The notes beneath the pieces were generated by a model. It saw only the letters and a program-made list of their open reading frames with translations, searched no databases and was not told the DNA's origin. Below are positions 47,575-57,754 of a stretch of 64,000 bases of DNA, piece by piece. The DNA is taken from positions 186,001 through 250,000 of the forward strand of contig NZ_JAKRNK010000007.1 in the NCBI RefSeq assembly GCF_022346885.1. The letters run 5' to 3'. Every line of letters starts with the position of its first letter. The first letter of the stretch is position 1. The translations under genes and the position numbers were made by a program. Origin of the DNA: Paenibacillus sp. ACRRX (GTDB taxonomy: Bacteria; Bacillota; Bacilli; Paenibacillales; Paenibacillaceae).

Positions 47575-48741
47575 TTGAACGTACTCGTTGTCGATGATAA
47601 CCCGACGAATGTGATGCTTATACGAGAAATATTGCGTAAAGCTGATTATACCGGCATTATGACAGTCTCTTCCGCAAGAGAGATGTATGAGGTATTGGGA
47701 CTAAAGAAGTCAGGCATCAGCACAGATACTCTAAAAGAACCGGATATCGATCTAATCTTGCTGGATATGATGATGCCGGAGATTGATGGATTGGAAGCAT
47801 GCAGGCATGTTCAAACCTTTCCCTTGCTCCGTGATATTCCAATCATCATGGTTACTGCTATTGGGGACTCCAATACATTGGCGGAGGCGCTGGATGCAGG
47901 AGCGGTTGATTATGTCACCAAGCCAATAAATCGCATTGAGCTGCTGGCACGGATTCGACTTGCTTTACGCCTGAAGAAAGAGAAGGACTGGCACAAGGAA
48001 AGAGATCGGCATATCCGGGAGGAGCTGCGCTTGGCGGCTAGTGTACAAGCCTCTGTTCTAACTGAACCGTATTCAGATGAGCAGATAGAGATACAGGCAA
48101 TATACAGGCCTTCTGAAGAGCTGGCAGGCGATCTGTATGCCTGGTTTCCATTAGGAAATGGTAAATACGGCGTGCTCATTTTAGATATGATGGGCCACGG
48201 GGTATCTTCCGCACTGCTGTGTATGTTTATTGCTTCGGCGCTCCGTAATACGGTCATGAGTGAGGAGACACCAGATGGCGTGCTGCGCAGTCTGAACAGT
48301 AAGTTTCATTACTTGCATATGAGCGACAGCTTGACGATGTATTATTTGACGGCAATATACGCCATTGTGGATACAAAGCAGCACTTGATTCAGTATGCCA
48401 ATGCGGGTCATCCGCCAGGCATCGTCGTGATGAGCGATGGTGCGGTCGTCCATCTGGAGTCTACGGGCCATCCTGTCGGTATGTTTCCTGAGTTGGAGGT
48501 AGAGTCAAAGATGATTATGTGTACGAATGAGTACCGGATGGCTCTTTATACGGATGGTCTTGTGGAGGCTGCCGGAGATGAACTGGATGATGCAATTGAG
48601 CATCTTACGGAGCTAATGAAGCAAGAGGATTCCATTGATGCGGATGCATGGTCAGCATTGTTTGGCAACCCCTGCGCACGTGAGGATGATAAATGCATGG
48701 TATGGGTTTCTGTGCGGAGCATGGAGGGGGAAACAGCGTGA
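47575..48741 (+). CDS. rsbY: Response-regulator PP2C phosphatase, RsbY/RsbU type
   Basis: The 388-residue protein has a receiver domain (VLVVDDNPTNVMLIREIL, phospho-Asp in DLILLDMMMPE) and a PP2C/SpoIIE phosphatase domain (PSEELAGDLYAWFPL, ILDMMGHGVSSALLCMFIAS, YTDGLVEA). It should dephosphorylate RsbV-P and so free SigB. The REC-PP2C fusion is the layout of RsbY of the B. cereus group, where a hybrid kinase RsbK controls it. TTG 47575 follows GGGGAG. Its stop overlaps the GTG of the kinase gene. Confidence 0.85.
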   Translation: MNVLVVDDNPTNVMLIREILRKADYTGIMTVSSAREMYEVLGLKKSGISTDTLKEPDIDLILLDMMMPEIDGLEACRHVQTFPLLRDIPIIMVTAIGDSNTLAEALDAGAVDYVTKPINRIELLARIRLALRLKKEKDWHKERDRHIREELRLAASVQASVLTEPYSDEQIEIQAIYRPSEELAGDLYAWFPLGNGKYGVLILDMMGHGVSSALLCMFIASALRNTVMSEETPDGVLRSLNSKFHYLHMSDSLTMYYLTAIYAIVDTKQHLIQYANAGHPPGIVVMSDGAVVHLESTGHPVGMFPELEVESKMIMCTNEYRMALYTDGLVEAAGDELDDAIEHLTELMKQEDSIDADAWSALFGNPCAREDDKCMVWVSVRSMEGETA

Positions 48742-51700
48742 AGTTAAAGACAAAGTTAATCATAGGTTTTGCTTCATTTATGATTATTTTGGCAGGACTC
48801 GGTTTGATTTCTTATGTACGGATGAGCGGTATGCAAACCGAGATTGAACGTTTCTATAATGAACGCTTTGTAAAGGTAAAAGCGGCCTCAGGTGCCAGAG
48901 ACGATTCCAATAATATGGCACGCGAGCTTGTTAATGAACTGCTAAATGGGGGTACAAGTACACAAGAGGCAGCACTAGAGATTCAACGGTATAAGAAACG
49001 AGTAATTCAAGCGCTTCAATTACTGGAGAATACCGTCCTCACCATCCAAGAGAAGGAAAATATCTCCCAGGTGAACCGATCATGGGCTAATTACATTGAA
49101 TTCGTTGAAGAAGCGGAACGGTTGAGTGCATCTAACAATGTGGCAAAAGCCAATGAACTGCGGAACAGTGTTGGGTTGCCTTATCTGAAGAAGCTTCAGG
49201 AGGATCTAAACAGCCTTGCCAGTTATCATGAAATGATGATGGATGACCAGCTTCGTAAATCCCAACAGATGTATGAGCTGTCTATTGCTTGGACGGTAGG
49301 GATGATGGGATTAGGCATTCTATTAAGTATAGGTGTTATGGTATGGGTTATTCCAGGAGTAACTCGTAATTTGAACACGATGGCGTTGATGATACGTAGT
49401 CTTTCACGTGGCCGCACGGCAATCATCCGTAAGATGAAGGCTTATACAAATGATGAGATTGGGGAAGTCATTGAAGTATTTAAGTCTATGGTCTCTGATC
49501 TGGAGCAACGTAAAAAGATTGAAGAGCAGTTTCAACTGGAACAAGAGCAGCAAGCCTGGATAGATAGCAACATTGCAAAAGTAACGGATTTGTTAAATGG
49601 CGTGACAACGCTGCAGCAAGTCGGCCAGACTTTTATCAACGAATTCACACCAATCCTGAGCGCCCAGTATGGTGCACTCTACATCCGTGATGAAGCCAGA
49701 GCATCCAATAAGCTGCGCCTATATGGCACGTATGCGGCACAGCATCAATTGGAGGCTGAACACAGCTTTGACATCGGAGAAGGCCTGGTTGGCCAGTGCG
49801 CCGCTGACGAACGCCCAATTCTTATTCATGATATGGTAGATTGCTCTCTCCGTATTCAATCTGGCGTATGCGAAGCTTCGCCAATGGAGCTGGCGCTTTA
49901 CCCGATAACGTTTGAGCAGCGGGTGCTTGGTGTTGTCGAACTGGCGTCTCTTAAGCCACTGACGCATACACAACATAAGTTGTTAGAACAACTGATGATC
50001 AATTTAGGGGTCATTATCCATACGATATCAGGTAAGATGCGTGTGGAAGACCTTCTGCGGGATTCACAGGCACTGACGGAGGAACTGCAGTGTCAGTCGG
50101 AAGAATTAATGACGCAGCAAGAAGACTTGCGTCGTTCGAACGAGCACCTAGAAGCTCAAACCGAGGCGCTGAAGCGTTCAGAAGAGCTTTTACAACGGCA
50201 GCAGGAGGAACTGGAGCATTACAACACAGAGCTTATTGCCAAGACAAGAGCGCTGGAAGAGACAATGCTGAGCACGCAAGAGAAGAACGAGGAGTTGGAA
50301 AGCGCGCGTACCGCATTGGAGCGTCAGACGCTGCAATTGGCGCTTGCGTCTAAGTACAAGTCAGAGTTTCTAGCCAATATGTCTCACGAATTGCGGACAC
50401 CTCTTAACAGTCTTCTCGTTCTCTCGCAGTTGCTGGGGGAGAATAAGGAAGGCAATTTACTAGAGAAACAAGTTGAATATGCGCGGACGATTCATATGTC
50501 TGGGGCGGATCTATTAAAGATGATTGACGAGATTCTAGATTTGAGCAAAATAGATGCGGGCAAGATGAAGGTAGACTACGAACTGATGCATATTCAAGAG
50601 ATAACTAGCTTTATGTATGATAGCTTTGAACCGATTGCTTCCCAGAAAGGTATTGCATTCCAACTTCATGTTGCCGAGGGACTGCCAGCATCTATTTATA
50701 CGGATGCCGATCGTCTAAAGCAAATTGTTCGGAACTTATTGTCCAATGCATTTAAGTTTACCAATTCCGGCAGCATTGAGCTTGCATTGGCTCCTTCCTT
50801 GGACCCAAATGCTATTGAGGGCGAAGAATCACCAGCATTTTTGGCTATTCAGGTCAAAGATACAGGAATCGGCATCCCACAGGAGAAGCTGGGACTTATA
50901 TTTGATGCTTTTCAGCAGCTTGACGGCACAACAAGCCGAAAATACGGTGGCGCTGGCTTAGGATTATCGATCAGCAGAGAACTTACCCAGCTCTTAGGCG
51001 GTAGCTTGACAGTTAGCAGCATCCCAGGGCAAGGGAGCACATTTACTTTGCTGCTTCCGATGTATACAGAGGCTGAGGAGCTAGCCAAGCTGCAAGTTAC
51101 AGCTGACAGCATCCACATGTCGGAGATCGAGCAGTTGGTTAGGGAGGTATCGAAGCAGATTGAGGACGGAGTGTCTGAAGAGAAAGAGAGCGTGAAGCTT
51201 CAACAGACACAGATGTTGTCCGAGGTGGCGGCCAGCTATGCAAAGAAGAAGGATAACTCTGCTGGCAAGCCCAAGCTTGCTCAGGTACGGCCATGGATGT
51301 TCGAGCGCAGAAGGCTCCTGATTGTTGAAGATGATGGTCCTCAGCGGCAATCAATGATTGCCCTTATTGAAGGAGCCAATGTGTCTGTGACCGCCGTATC
51401 TACTGGATCAGAGGCGCTAGAACACCTTGCGCAAGAGAAGATAGACGGTATGGTACTTGATCTGATGCTGCCAGATATGACTGGCTTCCAACTGATGGAG
51501 CGTATCGAACAGACGCTGCCAGAGCTTGTTCATCTGCCTATCATCATTTATACAGGCAAGTCGCTGGATAACAAAGAAGAGCTGGAGCTGCGCAAGCGCG
51601 CACAAAGTATTATTATCAAGAACGTGAAGTCGCCGGAGCGTCTGCTGCAAGAGACGATGCTGCTCTTGAACCGCGTCGAATTAGAGGAGGATAGGTCATA

Positions 51701-52115
51701 TCCGTCCGAGCGTGCATTAGAGCCGAAAGATCAGTTGTTATCAGGCAAAAGAGTACTGCTTGTAGATGATGATGTACGGAATGTATTTGCGTTGTCGAGT
51801 GTTCTCGAGCAGTTTGATATGGTGATTGAGTATGCGGAAAATGGAGTAGAGGCACTGGCGGCTCTGGAACGAAAACCAACCTTCGATATCGTCCTGATGG
51901 ACATGATGATGCCGGAGATGGACGGTTACGAAGCGATGCGGAAAATTCGCCAAATGCCTGCATTTGAGAAGCTGCCGATTATCGCACTTACAGCCAAAGC
52001 GATGAAGGAAGACCGTAATAAGTGTATAGAGGCAGGGGCATCTGATTATGTCAGCAAGCCATTCCAAACCGAGCAATTGCTGTCTCTAATGAGAGTGTGG
52101 CTGTACAGCACCTAG
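48738..52115 (+). CDS. rsbK: Hybrid sensor histidine kinase, RsbK-like
   Basis: The 1125-residue protein has two membrane helices (about 6-28 and 185-210), a four-helix sensor domain and a HAMP domain. A GAF domain (about 300-440), a coiled coil (about 445-535), HisKA with His550 (NMSHELRTPLNSLLVLSQLL) and HATPase follow. It ends in two receiver domains (RLLIVEDDGPQRQSM, MVLDLMLPDMTG; then VLLVDDDVRNVFALSSVL, VLMDMMMPEMDG). GTG 48738 follows GGAGGGGG. Between the REC-PP2C phosphatase and a CheR-type methylase, it matches RsbK, the stress sensor of SigB in B. cereus. Confidence 0.85.
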   Translation: MKLKTKLIIGFASFMIILAGLGLISYVRMSGMQTEIERFYNERFVKVKAASGARDDSNNMARELVNELLNGGTSTQEAALEIQRYKKRVIQALQLLENTVLTIQEKENISQVNRSWANYIEFVEEAERLSASNNVAKANELRNSVGLPYLKKLQEDLNSLASYHEMMMDDQLRKSQQMYELSIAWTVGMMGLGILLSIGVMVWVIPGVTRNLNTMALMIRSLSRGRTAIIRKMKAYTNDEIGEVIEVFKSMVSDLEQRKKIEEQFQLEQEQQAWIDSNIAKVTDLLNGVTTLQQVGQTFINEFTPILSAQYGALYIRDEARASNKLRLYGTYAAQHQLEAEHSFDIGEGLVGQCAADERPILIHDMVDCSLRIQSGVCEASPMELALYPITFEQRVLGVVELASLKPLTHTQHKLLEQLMINLGVIIHTISGKMRVEDLLRDSQALTEELQCQSEELMTQQEDLRRSNEHLEAQTEALKRSEELLQRQQEELEHYNTELIAKTRALEETMLSTQEKNEELESARTALERQTLQLALASKYKSEFLANMSHELRTPLNSLLVLSQLLGENKEGNLLEKQVEYARTIHMSGADLLKMIDEILDLSKIDAGKMKVDYELMHIQEITSFMYDSFEPIASQKGIAFQLHVAEGLPASIYTDADRLKQIVRNLLSNAFKFTNSGSIELALAPSLDPNAIEGEESPAFLAIQVKDTGIGIPQEKLGLIFDAFQQLDGTTSRKYGGAGLGLSISRELTQLLGGSLTVSSIPGQGSTFTLLLPMYTEAEELAKLQVTADSIHMSEIEQLVREVSKQIEDGVSEEKESVKLQQTQMLSEVAASYAKKKDNSAGKPKLAQVRPWMFERRRLLIVEDDGPQRQSMIALIEGANVSVTAVSTGSEALEHLAQEKIDGMVLDLMLPDMTGFQLMERIEQTLPELVHLPIIIYTGKSLDNKEELELRKRAQSIIIKNVKSPERLLQETMLLLNRVELEEDRSYPSERALEPKDQLLSGKRVLLVDDDVRNVFALSSVLEQFDMVIEYAENGVEALAALERKPTFDIVLMDMMMPEMDGYEAMRKIRQMPAFEKLPIIALTAKAMKEDRNKCIEAGASDYVSKPFQTEQLLSLMRVWLYST

Positions 52116-52160
52116 TATAAACAAAGTAAGCCGTATGGGGATTCGGAAAGGAAGTCGAGC

Positions 52161-53036
52161 ATGGACGAGCATGAATCTGATCAAGTATCTGCGCAGGACA
52201 TGCGTAGACATGGGGATGCTGATCGCGAACGCATTGAGATTGAATTGTTGTTAGAGGGGATGTACAAGGTGTATGGCTACGACTTTCGAGATTATGCGTA
52301 TCCGTCCTTGAGACGTCGAATTTGGCATCAGATATACGATGAACAGTTGACCTCGATATCAGAGCTTCAGGGAAAAGTATTGTACAACCGCGATTATGTG
52401 CAGCGCTTGGTTCATACGTTGTCGATACCAGTTACGGAGATGTTTCGTGATCCTAAGATGTATGCTGCTTTCCGGGATAAAGTTGTACCCCTTTTACGGA
52501 CATATCCTTATATTCGCATATGGCATGCGGGCTGCTCAACAGGGGAGGAAGTCTATTCGATGGCGATTCTCTTACAAGAGGAAGGACTGTATGAGAAAGC
52601 TAGATTGTATGCGACTGATATGAACCCTGTTGTTCTGCAAAAAGCGAAGGAAGGCCGTTGTTCTTTAGATAAGATGCGCCTGTATACGACTAATTATTTG
52701 GAGGCTGGGGGAAATCGCTCCTTTTCCGAATATTACAACGCAGCGGAAGACGGCAGTGTGATCTTTCATCCGTCTTTAAGAAAAAACATTATTTTTTCGG
52801 ACCACAATTTGGCTACGGATATGTCGTTTAATGAATTTAACGTTATTTTTTGCCGAAATGTGATGATTTACTTTAATGATCCGCTGCGGGACCGAGTCCA
52901 TCGGTTGTTCTATGAGAGTCTGGCCCCACTAGGAATGTTGGTGCTGGGATCCAAAGAATCGATCCATTTTACAGCCTGTGAGTCGCATTACGAGGAAGTA
53001 GACCGTTTGGAGAAAATATATCGAAAAATTCGATAA
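52161..53036 (+). CDS. rsbM: CheR-type methyltransferase, RsbM-like
   Basis: The 291-residue protein has a CheR all-alpha N-terminal domain and a SAM-binding domain ([53 protein letters not shown]). Free-standing CheR proteins outside chemotaxis clusters methylate coiled coils of sensor kinases. In B. cereus RsbM methylates RsbK and dampens SigB. The gene lies between the two kinases of the module and no chemotaxis genes are nearby. Confidence 0.82.
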   Translation: MDEHESDQVSAQDMRRHGDADRERIEIELLLEGMYKVYGYDFRDYAYPSLRRRIWHQIYDEQLTSISELQGKVLYNRDYVQRLVHTLSIPVTEMFRDPKMYAAFRDKVVPLLRTYPYIRIWHAGCSTGEEVYSMAILLQEEGLYEKARLYATDMNPVVLQKAKEGRCSLDKMRLYTTNYLEAGGNRSFSEYYNAAEDGSVIFHPSLRKNIIFSDHNLATDMSFNEFNVIFCRNVMIYFNDPLRDRVHRLFYESLAPLGMLVLGSKESIHFTACESHYEEVDRLEKIYRKIR

Positions 53037-53053
53037 CTGATCGAGGAGGCCAC

Positions 53054-54256
53054 ATGCCTACGTTAGAGCCTATTAACATTCTGTTGGTCGATGATCGTCC
53101 GGAGAACTTGCTCGCCTTGGAAGCTGTGCTCTCGGAAGAGAATTATCGGCTCATTAAGGCTACCTCAGGAGAAGAAGCACTGCGACATCTTATGAAAGAG
53201 GAATTTGCTGTCATTGTGCTTGATGTGCAGATGCCTGGCATGGATGGCATTGAGACAGCCAAGTGGATCAAAGCCAGGGAGAAAACGCAGCATATTCCGA
53301 TTATTTTTATTTCGGCTAACTATAAGGAATCTGAGCACCTGTTTGCGGGCTATTCTGCAGGCGGCGTCGACTATATGGTCAAGCCTTTTGTACCGCACAT
53401 CTTGCGGTCCAAGATCCAAAGCTTCGTGGGGATCTTTCTTGCACAGAAGCGCTTGAAATCCCAGAAGATGCTGCTTCATCAGAAGACACTGGAATTGGAA
53501 CGGATGAATCGCGAACTGGCAATTGCAAAGGAAGAAGCGGAACGTGCAGCGCTAGCCAGAACGCAATTTCTCGCAATGATGAGCCATGAGATTCGTACAC
53601 CGCTCAATGGAGTCATTGGAATGGCTGACCTGCTGCAAGATACAGAGATGAGTCTAGAGCAGCGTAATTATGCGGAGATGATTCGGAAGAGTGCGGATTC
53701 GTTAATGCAGACGATCAACAACATTCTGGATTTTACAAAGATGGAGTCCGGCAAGTTGGAGCTTGAAGAGTACCCGTTTGACATCAAAGCTTTGATTCAG
53801 GAAGTGTTTGAATTGTTTACAGCGGAGATGAGCAAACGACAATTGACATGCTCTGTCGATATTAAGCCGGATGTTCCGGCTTGTCTGCTGGGTGATATGA
53901 TTCGGCTGCGCCAGGTACTTATTAACCTGGTGGGCAATGCTGTCAAATTTACGGATGATGGCGAGATTTGTATTCGTATTCAGCTGGTTCCAGACCATGA
54001 AGACGACAGTACTTGTCGACTGCAAATTGAGGTACAGGACACAGGCATTGGATTGCCGGTAGATAAGATGAATGCATTATTTCAGCCATTCTCACAGCTG
54101 GATTCCTCTATGAATCGTCGCTACGGCGGCAGCGGCTTAGGCCTTGCAATTAGCAAATCAATTGTACAGATGATGCAAGGCGATATTGCTGCGTATGCGC
54201 TTGATCATGGGGCGATGTTTCAATTTACAGTTGTACTGGGTAAATTGGAGCAATGA
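53054..54256 (+). CDS. Receiver-histidine kinase of the SigB module
   Basis: The 400-residue cytosolic protein has an N-terminal receiver ([20 protein letters not shown], phospho-Asp in [13 protein letters not shown]), a HisKA domain ([20 protein letters not shown]) and a HATPase ([30 protein letters not shown]). It has no membrane helix. It lies 17 bases after the CheR gene. It could relay phosphate from the hybrid kinase to the REC-PP2C phosphatase or counteract it. This extra kinase is not part of the simple RsbKY pair. Confidence 0.82.
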   Translation: MPTLEPINILLVDDRPENLLALEAVLSEENYRLIKATSGEEALRHLMKEEFAVIVLDVQMPGMDGIETAKWIKAREKTQHIPIIFISANYKESEHLFAGYSAGGVDYMVKPFVPHILRSKIQSFVGIFLAQKRLKSQKMLLHQKTLELERMNRELAIAKEEAERAALARTQFLAMMSHEIRTPLNGVIGMADLLQDTEMSLEQRNYAEMIRKSADSLMQTINNILDFTKMESGKLELEEYPFDIKALIQEVFELFTAEMSKRQLTCSVDIKPDVPACLLGDMIRLRQVLINLVGNAVKFTDDGEICIRIQLVPDHEDDSTCRLQIEVQDTGIGLPVDKMNALFQPFSQLDSSMNRRYGGSGLGLAISKSIVQMMQGDIAAYALDHGAMFQFTVVLGKLEQ

Positions 54257-54303
54257 GAGAAATTAGCATTCGTATCCGGATGACAACTATTTTGAATTTA
54301 AAT

Positions 54304-54329
54304 GTTTCAGCGTTTCAACTACCGGGTAA
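54304..54329 (+). promoter_or_regulatory. SigB-type promoter before rsbV
   Basis: GTTTCA, a 14-base spacer and GGGTAA agree with the SigB consensus GTTTAA-N14-GGGTAT, 91 bases before rsbV. It implies positive autoregulation of rsbV-rsbW-sigB. Confidence 0.7.
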
Positions 54330-54419
54330 TAGGAACCTAAGTATGAAATCAACAAAATAAATAGCCGAGTAGGTACATCATTTCTTCATAAAATGTGTGG
54401 AATAATGGGAGAGGACTAT

Positions 54420-54740
54420 ATGAGCACAAACCAATTTGCAGTCGTAACACATCAAGATGGGCAGCAAATAACCATTCAACTTCAAGGTGATCTGGATTTG
54501 GCTGCTTCTGGCGAGTTTCGTTCTTTTATGGAGCCGCTAGCTAACGATTCGACTAACCAGCTTACACTTGATCTATCCAAGCTTACGTACATTGACAGTA
54601 CAGGCATTGGCATTCTTATTTCCATTGTAAAAGTTCGCAAAGCCGCAGGAGCACCATTTTTCGTGGAAAATGTTCCATCGCAGGTTCAAAAGTTGTTTGA
54701 TATGACAGGAATTTCAAAGTTTTTAATGTCAAGCCAATAA
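54420..54740 (+). CDS. rsbV: Anti-sigma factor antagonist RsbV
   Basis: The 106-residue STAS protein has DLSKLTYIDSTGIGILIS with the conserved Ser that RsbW phosphorylates. Unphosphorylated it binds RsbW and releases SigB. ATG 54420 follows GGGAGAGG. It heads the rsbV-rsbW-sigB set. Confidence 0.92.
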   Translation: MSTNQFAVVTHQDGQQITIQLQGDLDLAASGEFRSFMEPLANDSTNQLTLDLSKLTYIDSTGIGILISIVKVRKAAGAPFFVENVPSQVQKLFDMTGISKFLMSSQ

Positions 54741-54774
54741 GGACTCGAAAATGATAATTGAAAGGACATGAATC

Positions 54775-55236
54775 ATGACTGATAGCAAAATACAGCAGCA
54801 GGTCAGATTAACGCTGCCTGCTCAAGCTGACTATGTCGATTTGGTTCGTTTAACGTTATATGGAATCGCCAGCAAAATTGGATTTTCTTACGAAGAGATC
54901 GAGGATATGAAGGTTGCAGTGTCGGAAGCTTGTAATAATGCAGTTTTATATGCGTACAATCGGGAAGGCGGTATGGTGGATATCGCATTTGACATTGGTA
55001 ACAACGAGCTGGGTCTGACGATTCGTGATGAGGGCAACAGCTTTCATGCGGAGCACGAGACTCAGGAACTGTTGGGGTGGCATGACAAGTCGATTGATGA
55101 AGTGCAGGCAGGAGGCCTAGGTTTCTACTTAATGCAGGCACTCATGGATGAAGTGGAGGTTGTCAGCATAGAGGGGCGCGGTACTGAAGTCCGCATGAAG
55201 AAACGCATCCAACAGTTTAGCGAGGAACTCCGATGA
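54775..55236 (+). CDS. rsbW: Anti-sigma B factor and protein kinase RsbW
   Basis: The 153-residue GHKL kinase has the N-box VSEACNNAVLYAYNREGG and GGLGFYLMQALMDEVE. It phosphorylates RsbV and binds SigB. It ends in an ATGA overlap with sigB, so the two are translated together in matched amounts. Confidence 0.92.
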   Translation: MTDSKIQQQVRLTLPAQADYVDLVRLTLYGIASKIGFSYEEIEDMKVAVSEACNNAVLYAYNREGGMVDIAFDIGNNELGLTIRDEGNSFHAEHETQELLGWHDKSIDEVQAGGLGFYLMQALMDEVEVVSIEGRGTEVRMKKRIQQFSEELR

Positions 55237-55994
55237 GTCTACTTCCCCAGTCCCATTCGGCTAATGATCTCATCCGCCAATATCAAACCACCAAAGACAA
55301 CGATACAGCCACTATTTTGATTCAGAGGTACGAGCCTATGGTGAAGATGGCTGCAGGCAAGATATCGCGTAATCGCCCAGACCTCTACGAAGATCTGATG
55401 CAGGTGGGCAATATGGCGCTTATCCGTCTGCTGAATCAGTTTGATCACGCACTGGGCGTCCCTTTTGAGGCTTATGCAATGAAAAGTATGATCGGTCATA
55501 TGAAAAATTATTTGAGGGACAAGTCTTGGTATATCCAAGTGCCAAGGCGAATCAAAGAAAAGGGTGCTTTGGTGCAGCAAACCATTGATCTGCTGACTGT
55601 AAAGCTTGAACGCTCACCCAACATTGAAGAAATAGCCCAGCAACTGGAACTGTCCGAGGAAGAAACTTTGGAGGTTCTGGCAGGTCGAGAGTGCTATCAT
55701 TACGTTTCGCTTGACACGCCGCTGTCTCAAGAAGAGAGTGCGGCCACGCTTGGAGAGCTAATCAGTTCTGACGTAAATGATTATGACGCTGTAGAACGTA
55801 AGATGGATCTGCTCGAAGCCATGAAGCAGCTAAAGCAGGAAGAGATGCAGGTGCTGCAGCTTGTGTTTGAGCAAGGACTGTCGCAGCGAACGGCAGCAGA
55901 GCAGCTTGGTATTTCGCAGATGAGCGTTTCCCGTATTCAGAGAAGAGCAACAGAGAAGCTGAAGCAGATTATGATGGCTAGGGACTTACAATGA
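55233..55994 (+). CDS. sigB: RNA polymerase sigma factor SigB
   Basis: The 253-residue sigma-70 group 3 factor has region 2 (RPDLYEDLMQVGNMALIR, FEAYAMKSMIGHMKNYLRD), region 3 (IQVPRRIKEKGALVQQ) and region 4 (LVFEQGLSQRTAAEQLGISQ). Group 3 includes SigB, SigF and SigG. The RsbV/RsbW partners with PP2C upstream, no spoIIA order, and the GTTTCA/GGGTAA promoter point to SigB. It directs the general stress regulon. Confidence 0.92.
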   Translation: MSLLPQSHSANDLIRQYQTTKDNDTATILIQRYEPMVKMAAGKISRNRPDLYEDLMQVGNMALIRLLNQFDHALGVPFEAYAMKSMIGHMKNYLRDKSWYIQVPRRIKEKGALVQQTIDLLTVKLERSPNIEEIAQQLELSEEETLEVLAGRECYHYVSLDTPLSQEESAATLGELISSDVNDYDAVERKMDLLEAMKQLKQEEMQVLQLVFEQGLSQRTAAEQLGISQMSVSRIQRRATEKLKQIMMARDLQ

Positions 55995-56013
55995 GATGGA
56001 CATACAAAGAATA

Positions 56014-56054
56014 AGGACAAATGTGTGCCTGTATAATTGGTGCATATTTGTCCT
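56014..56054 (+). terminator. Hairpin after sigB
   Basis: AGGACAAAT pairs with ATTTGTCCT, followed by ATTTG. Confidence 0.6.
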
Positions 56055-56142
56055 ATTTGAATAGAAATAGAATTCAAGTCTATGAAAACTCGGGCAGAAA
56101 AAGGCTCGTGAAAATAGTAAAAAACTTAAGGTGTCACAGAAA

Positions 56143-56180
56143 TGTAATCGTTTCCAATAATTGCGGGCTGCGCATATAAT
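56143..56180 (+). promoter_or_regulatory. Promoter with overlapping cre site before the permease
   Basis: TTTCCA (56151-56156), 18 bases, then TATAAT (56175-56180) form a promoter. TGTAATCGTTTCCA (56143-56156) matches the CcpA cre consensus at 13 of 14 positions and covers the -35 box, so CcpA binding should repress the gene. Confidence 0.6.
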
Positions 56181-56251
56181 ACGTGACATGGTAAAATAAT
56201 AATGTGGAACCGTATAGTTGACGTTTTGGCGTCTAGTGAGGAGTGACCTAG

Positions 56252-57673
56252 ATGGCAGAACTATTTAGGAAGAAAAATGTAGAGCAGATGCTTTTGCAAA
56301 GCAAGAGCAAGAGTGTCACGAAGTCATTAGGTGCAATGGACTTGACGCTTCTTGGCATTGGAGCAGTTATTGGGACAGGCGTACTCGTATTAACTGGGCT
56401 TGTAGCAGCCCGGGACGCCGGCCCGGCCGTTATCTTTTCGTTTATTATAGCGGCGATTGTGTGCGGATTCGCAGCACTGTGTTATGCGGAGATATCATCT
56501 GCAATTCCGGTTAGTGGAAGCGTTTACACTTATTCGTACGCCACAATCGGTGAACTTGTCGCTCATTTGATGGGATGGACACTATTGTCCGTATATGTCG
56601 TAACCACCTCGGCAGTTGCAAGTGGTTGGACCGGATATCTTAATAACTTTCTATCTGGCTTTGGGCTTGATTTGCCAAGAGAGTTGATTACGATTCCGAG
56701 TCAAGGCGGGCTAGTTAACCTTCCATCCATGATTATCATTATGTTTATTACCTGGCTGCTCTCACGTGGTACGAAAGAGAGCAAGAAGGTAAACAACATC
56801 ATGGTAGCAATTAAGCTTGGTGTTATTCTCCTGTTTATCATTGTTGGGGTGTTTTATGTTAAGCCTGCTAACTGGACTCCATTTATGCCTTACGGTTTTG
56901 AAGGTGTAATGTCCGGTGCGGCAGCCGTGTTCTTTGCCTTTTTAGGTTTTGATGCGTTATCGACATCAGCCGAAGAAGTGAAAAATCCGCAGCGTGATCT
57001 GCCAATTGGTATTATCACTTCGCTCGGAGTTTGTACCGTGATTTATGTTGTTGTCTGTTTGGTTATGACAGGTATGGTGCCTTATACGGAATTAAACGTG
57101 CCTGAAGCTATGGCACACGTGTTGCATGTTGTTGGACAAGACGCAGTAGCAGGTGTGATCGCTGCCGGTGCCATCATCGGGATTATGGCAGTCGTTTTTG
57201 CTTATATTTACGCAACTACCCGTGTATTTTACTCGATGAGCCGAGATGGGCTTATTCCAAAAATGTTCTCCAAGATGAACAAGAAGGAAGCTCCGACTAC
57301 AGCTGTATGGCTGACAGGTCTCGTGAGTGCCTTCGTTGCAGGCTTTATCGATCTGAAAGAACTATCTAATTTGGCTAATATTGGAGCTTTGCTTACTTTT
57401 GCGATGGTTGGTGTTACGGTTATCATTTTGCGTAAGACACATCCGAATATGAAACGTGGTTTCAAAGTGCCGTTAGTACCTTTGCTCCCGATCATCTCGG
57501 TAGGCTGCTGTTTGTTCTTGATGGTGAATTTGCCGCTTCAAACTTGGCTGTATTTCGGTATTTGGCTGCTGCTAGGTGTAATTGTATACTTTGGCTACTC
57601 CAGACGTCACAGCCACTTACAGAAAGGCGACGCGGACAGCACAGAGGATTCACTAAGAGTATCCAACGAATAG
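56252..57673 (+). CDS. APC-family amino acid permease
   Basis: The 473-residue protein has about 12 membrane helices and the signature LTLLGIGAVIGTGVLVLTGL plus FFAFLGFDALSTSAEEVKNP, as in cationic amino-acid permeases of the YfnA/CAT type. Substrate specificity within APC is uncertain. ATG 56252 follows GAGGAGTGA. Confidence 0.88.
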   Translation: MAELFRKKNVEQMLLQSKSKSVTKSLGAMDLTLLGIGAVIGTGVLVLTGLVAARDAGPAVIFSFIIAAIVCGFAALCYAEISSAIPVSGSVYTYSYATIGELVAHLMGWTLLSVYVVTTSAVASGWTGYLNNFLSGFGLDLPRELITIPSQGGLVNLPSMIIIMFITWLLSRGTKESKKVNNIMVAIKLGVILLFIIVGVFYVKPANWTPFMPYGFEGVMSGAAAVFFAFLGFDALSTSAEEVKNPQRDLPIGIITSLGVCTVIYVVVCLVMTGMVPYTELNVPEAMAHVLHVVGQDAVAGVIAAGAIIGIMAVVFAYIYATTRVFYSMSRDGLIPKMFSKMNKKEAPTTAVWLTGLVSAFVAGFIDLKELSNLANIGALLTFAMVGVTVIILRKTHPNMKRGFKVPLVPLLPIISVGCCLFLMVNLPLQTWLYFGIWLLLGVIVYFGYSRRHSHLQKGDADSTEDSLRVSNE

Positions 57674-57713
57674 CAAGGATGCGAATGATTAGGTTACACT
57701 GTTGCATGGATAG

Positions 57714-57754
57714 GCTGCTCGTCTGGTCTGAATAGACTGGTCGAGCAGCTTTTT
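57714..57754 (+). terminator. Terminator after the permease
   Basis: GCTGCTCG pairs with CGAGCAGC with an inner CTGGTCT/AGACTGG helix, then TTTTTCG. Confidence 0.8.
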
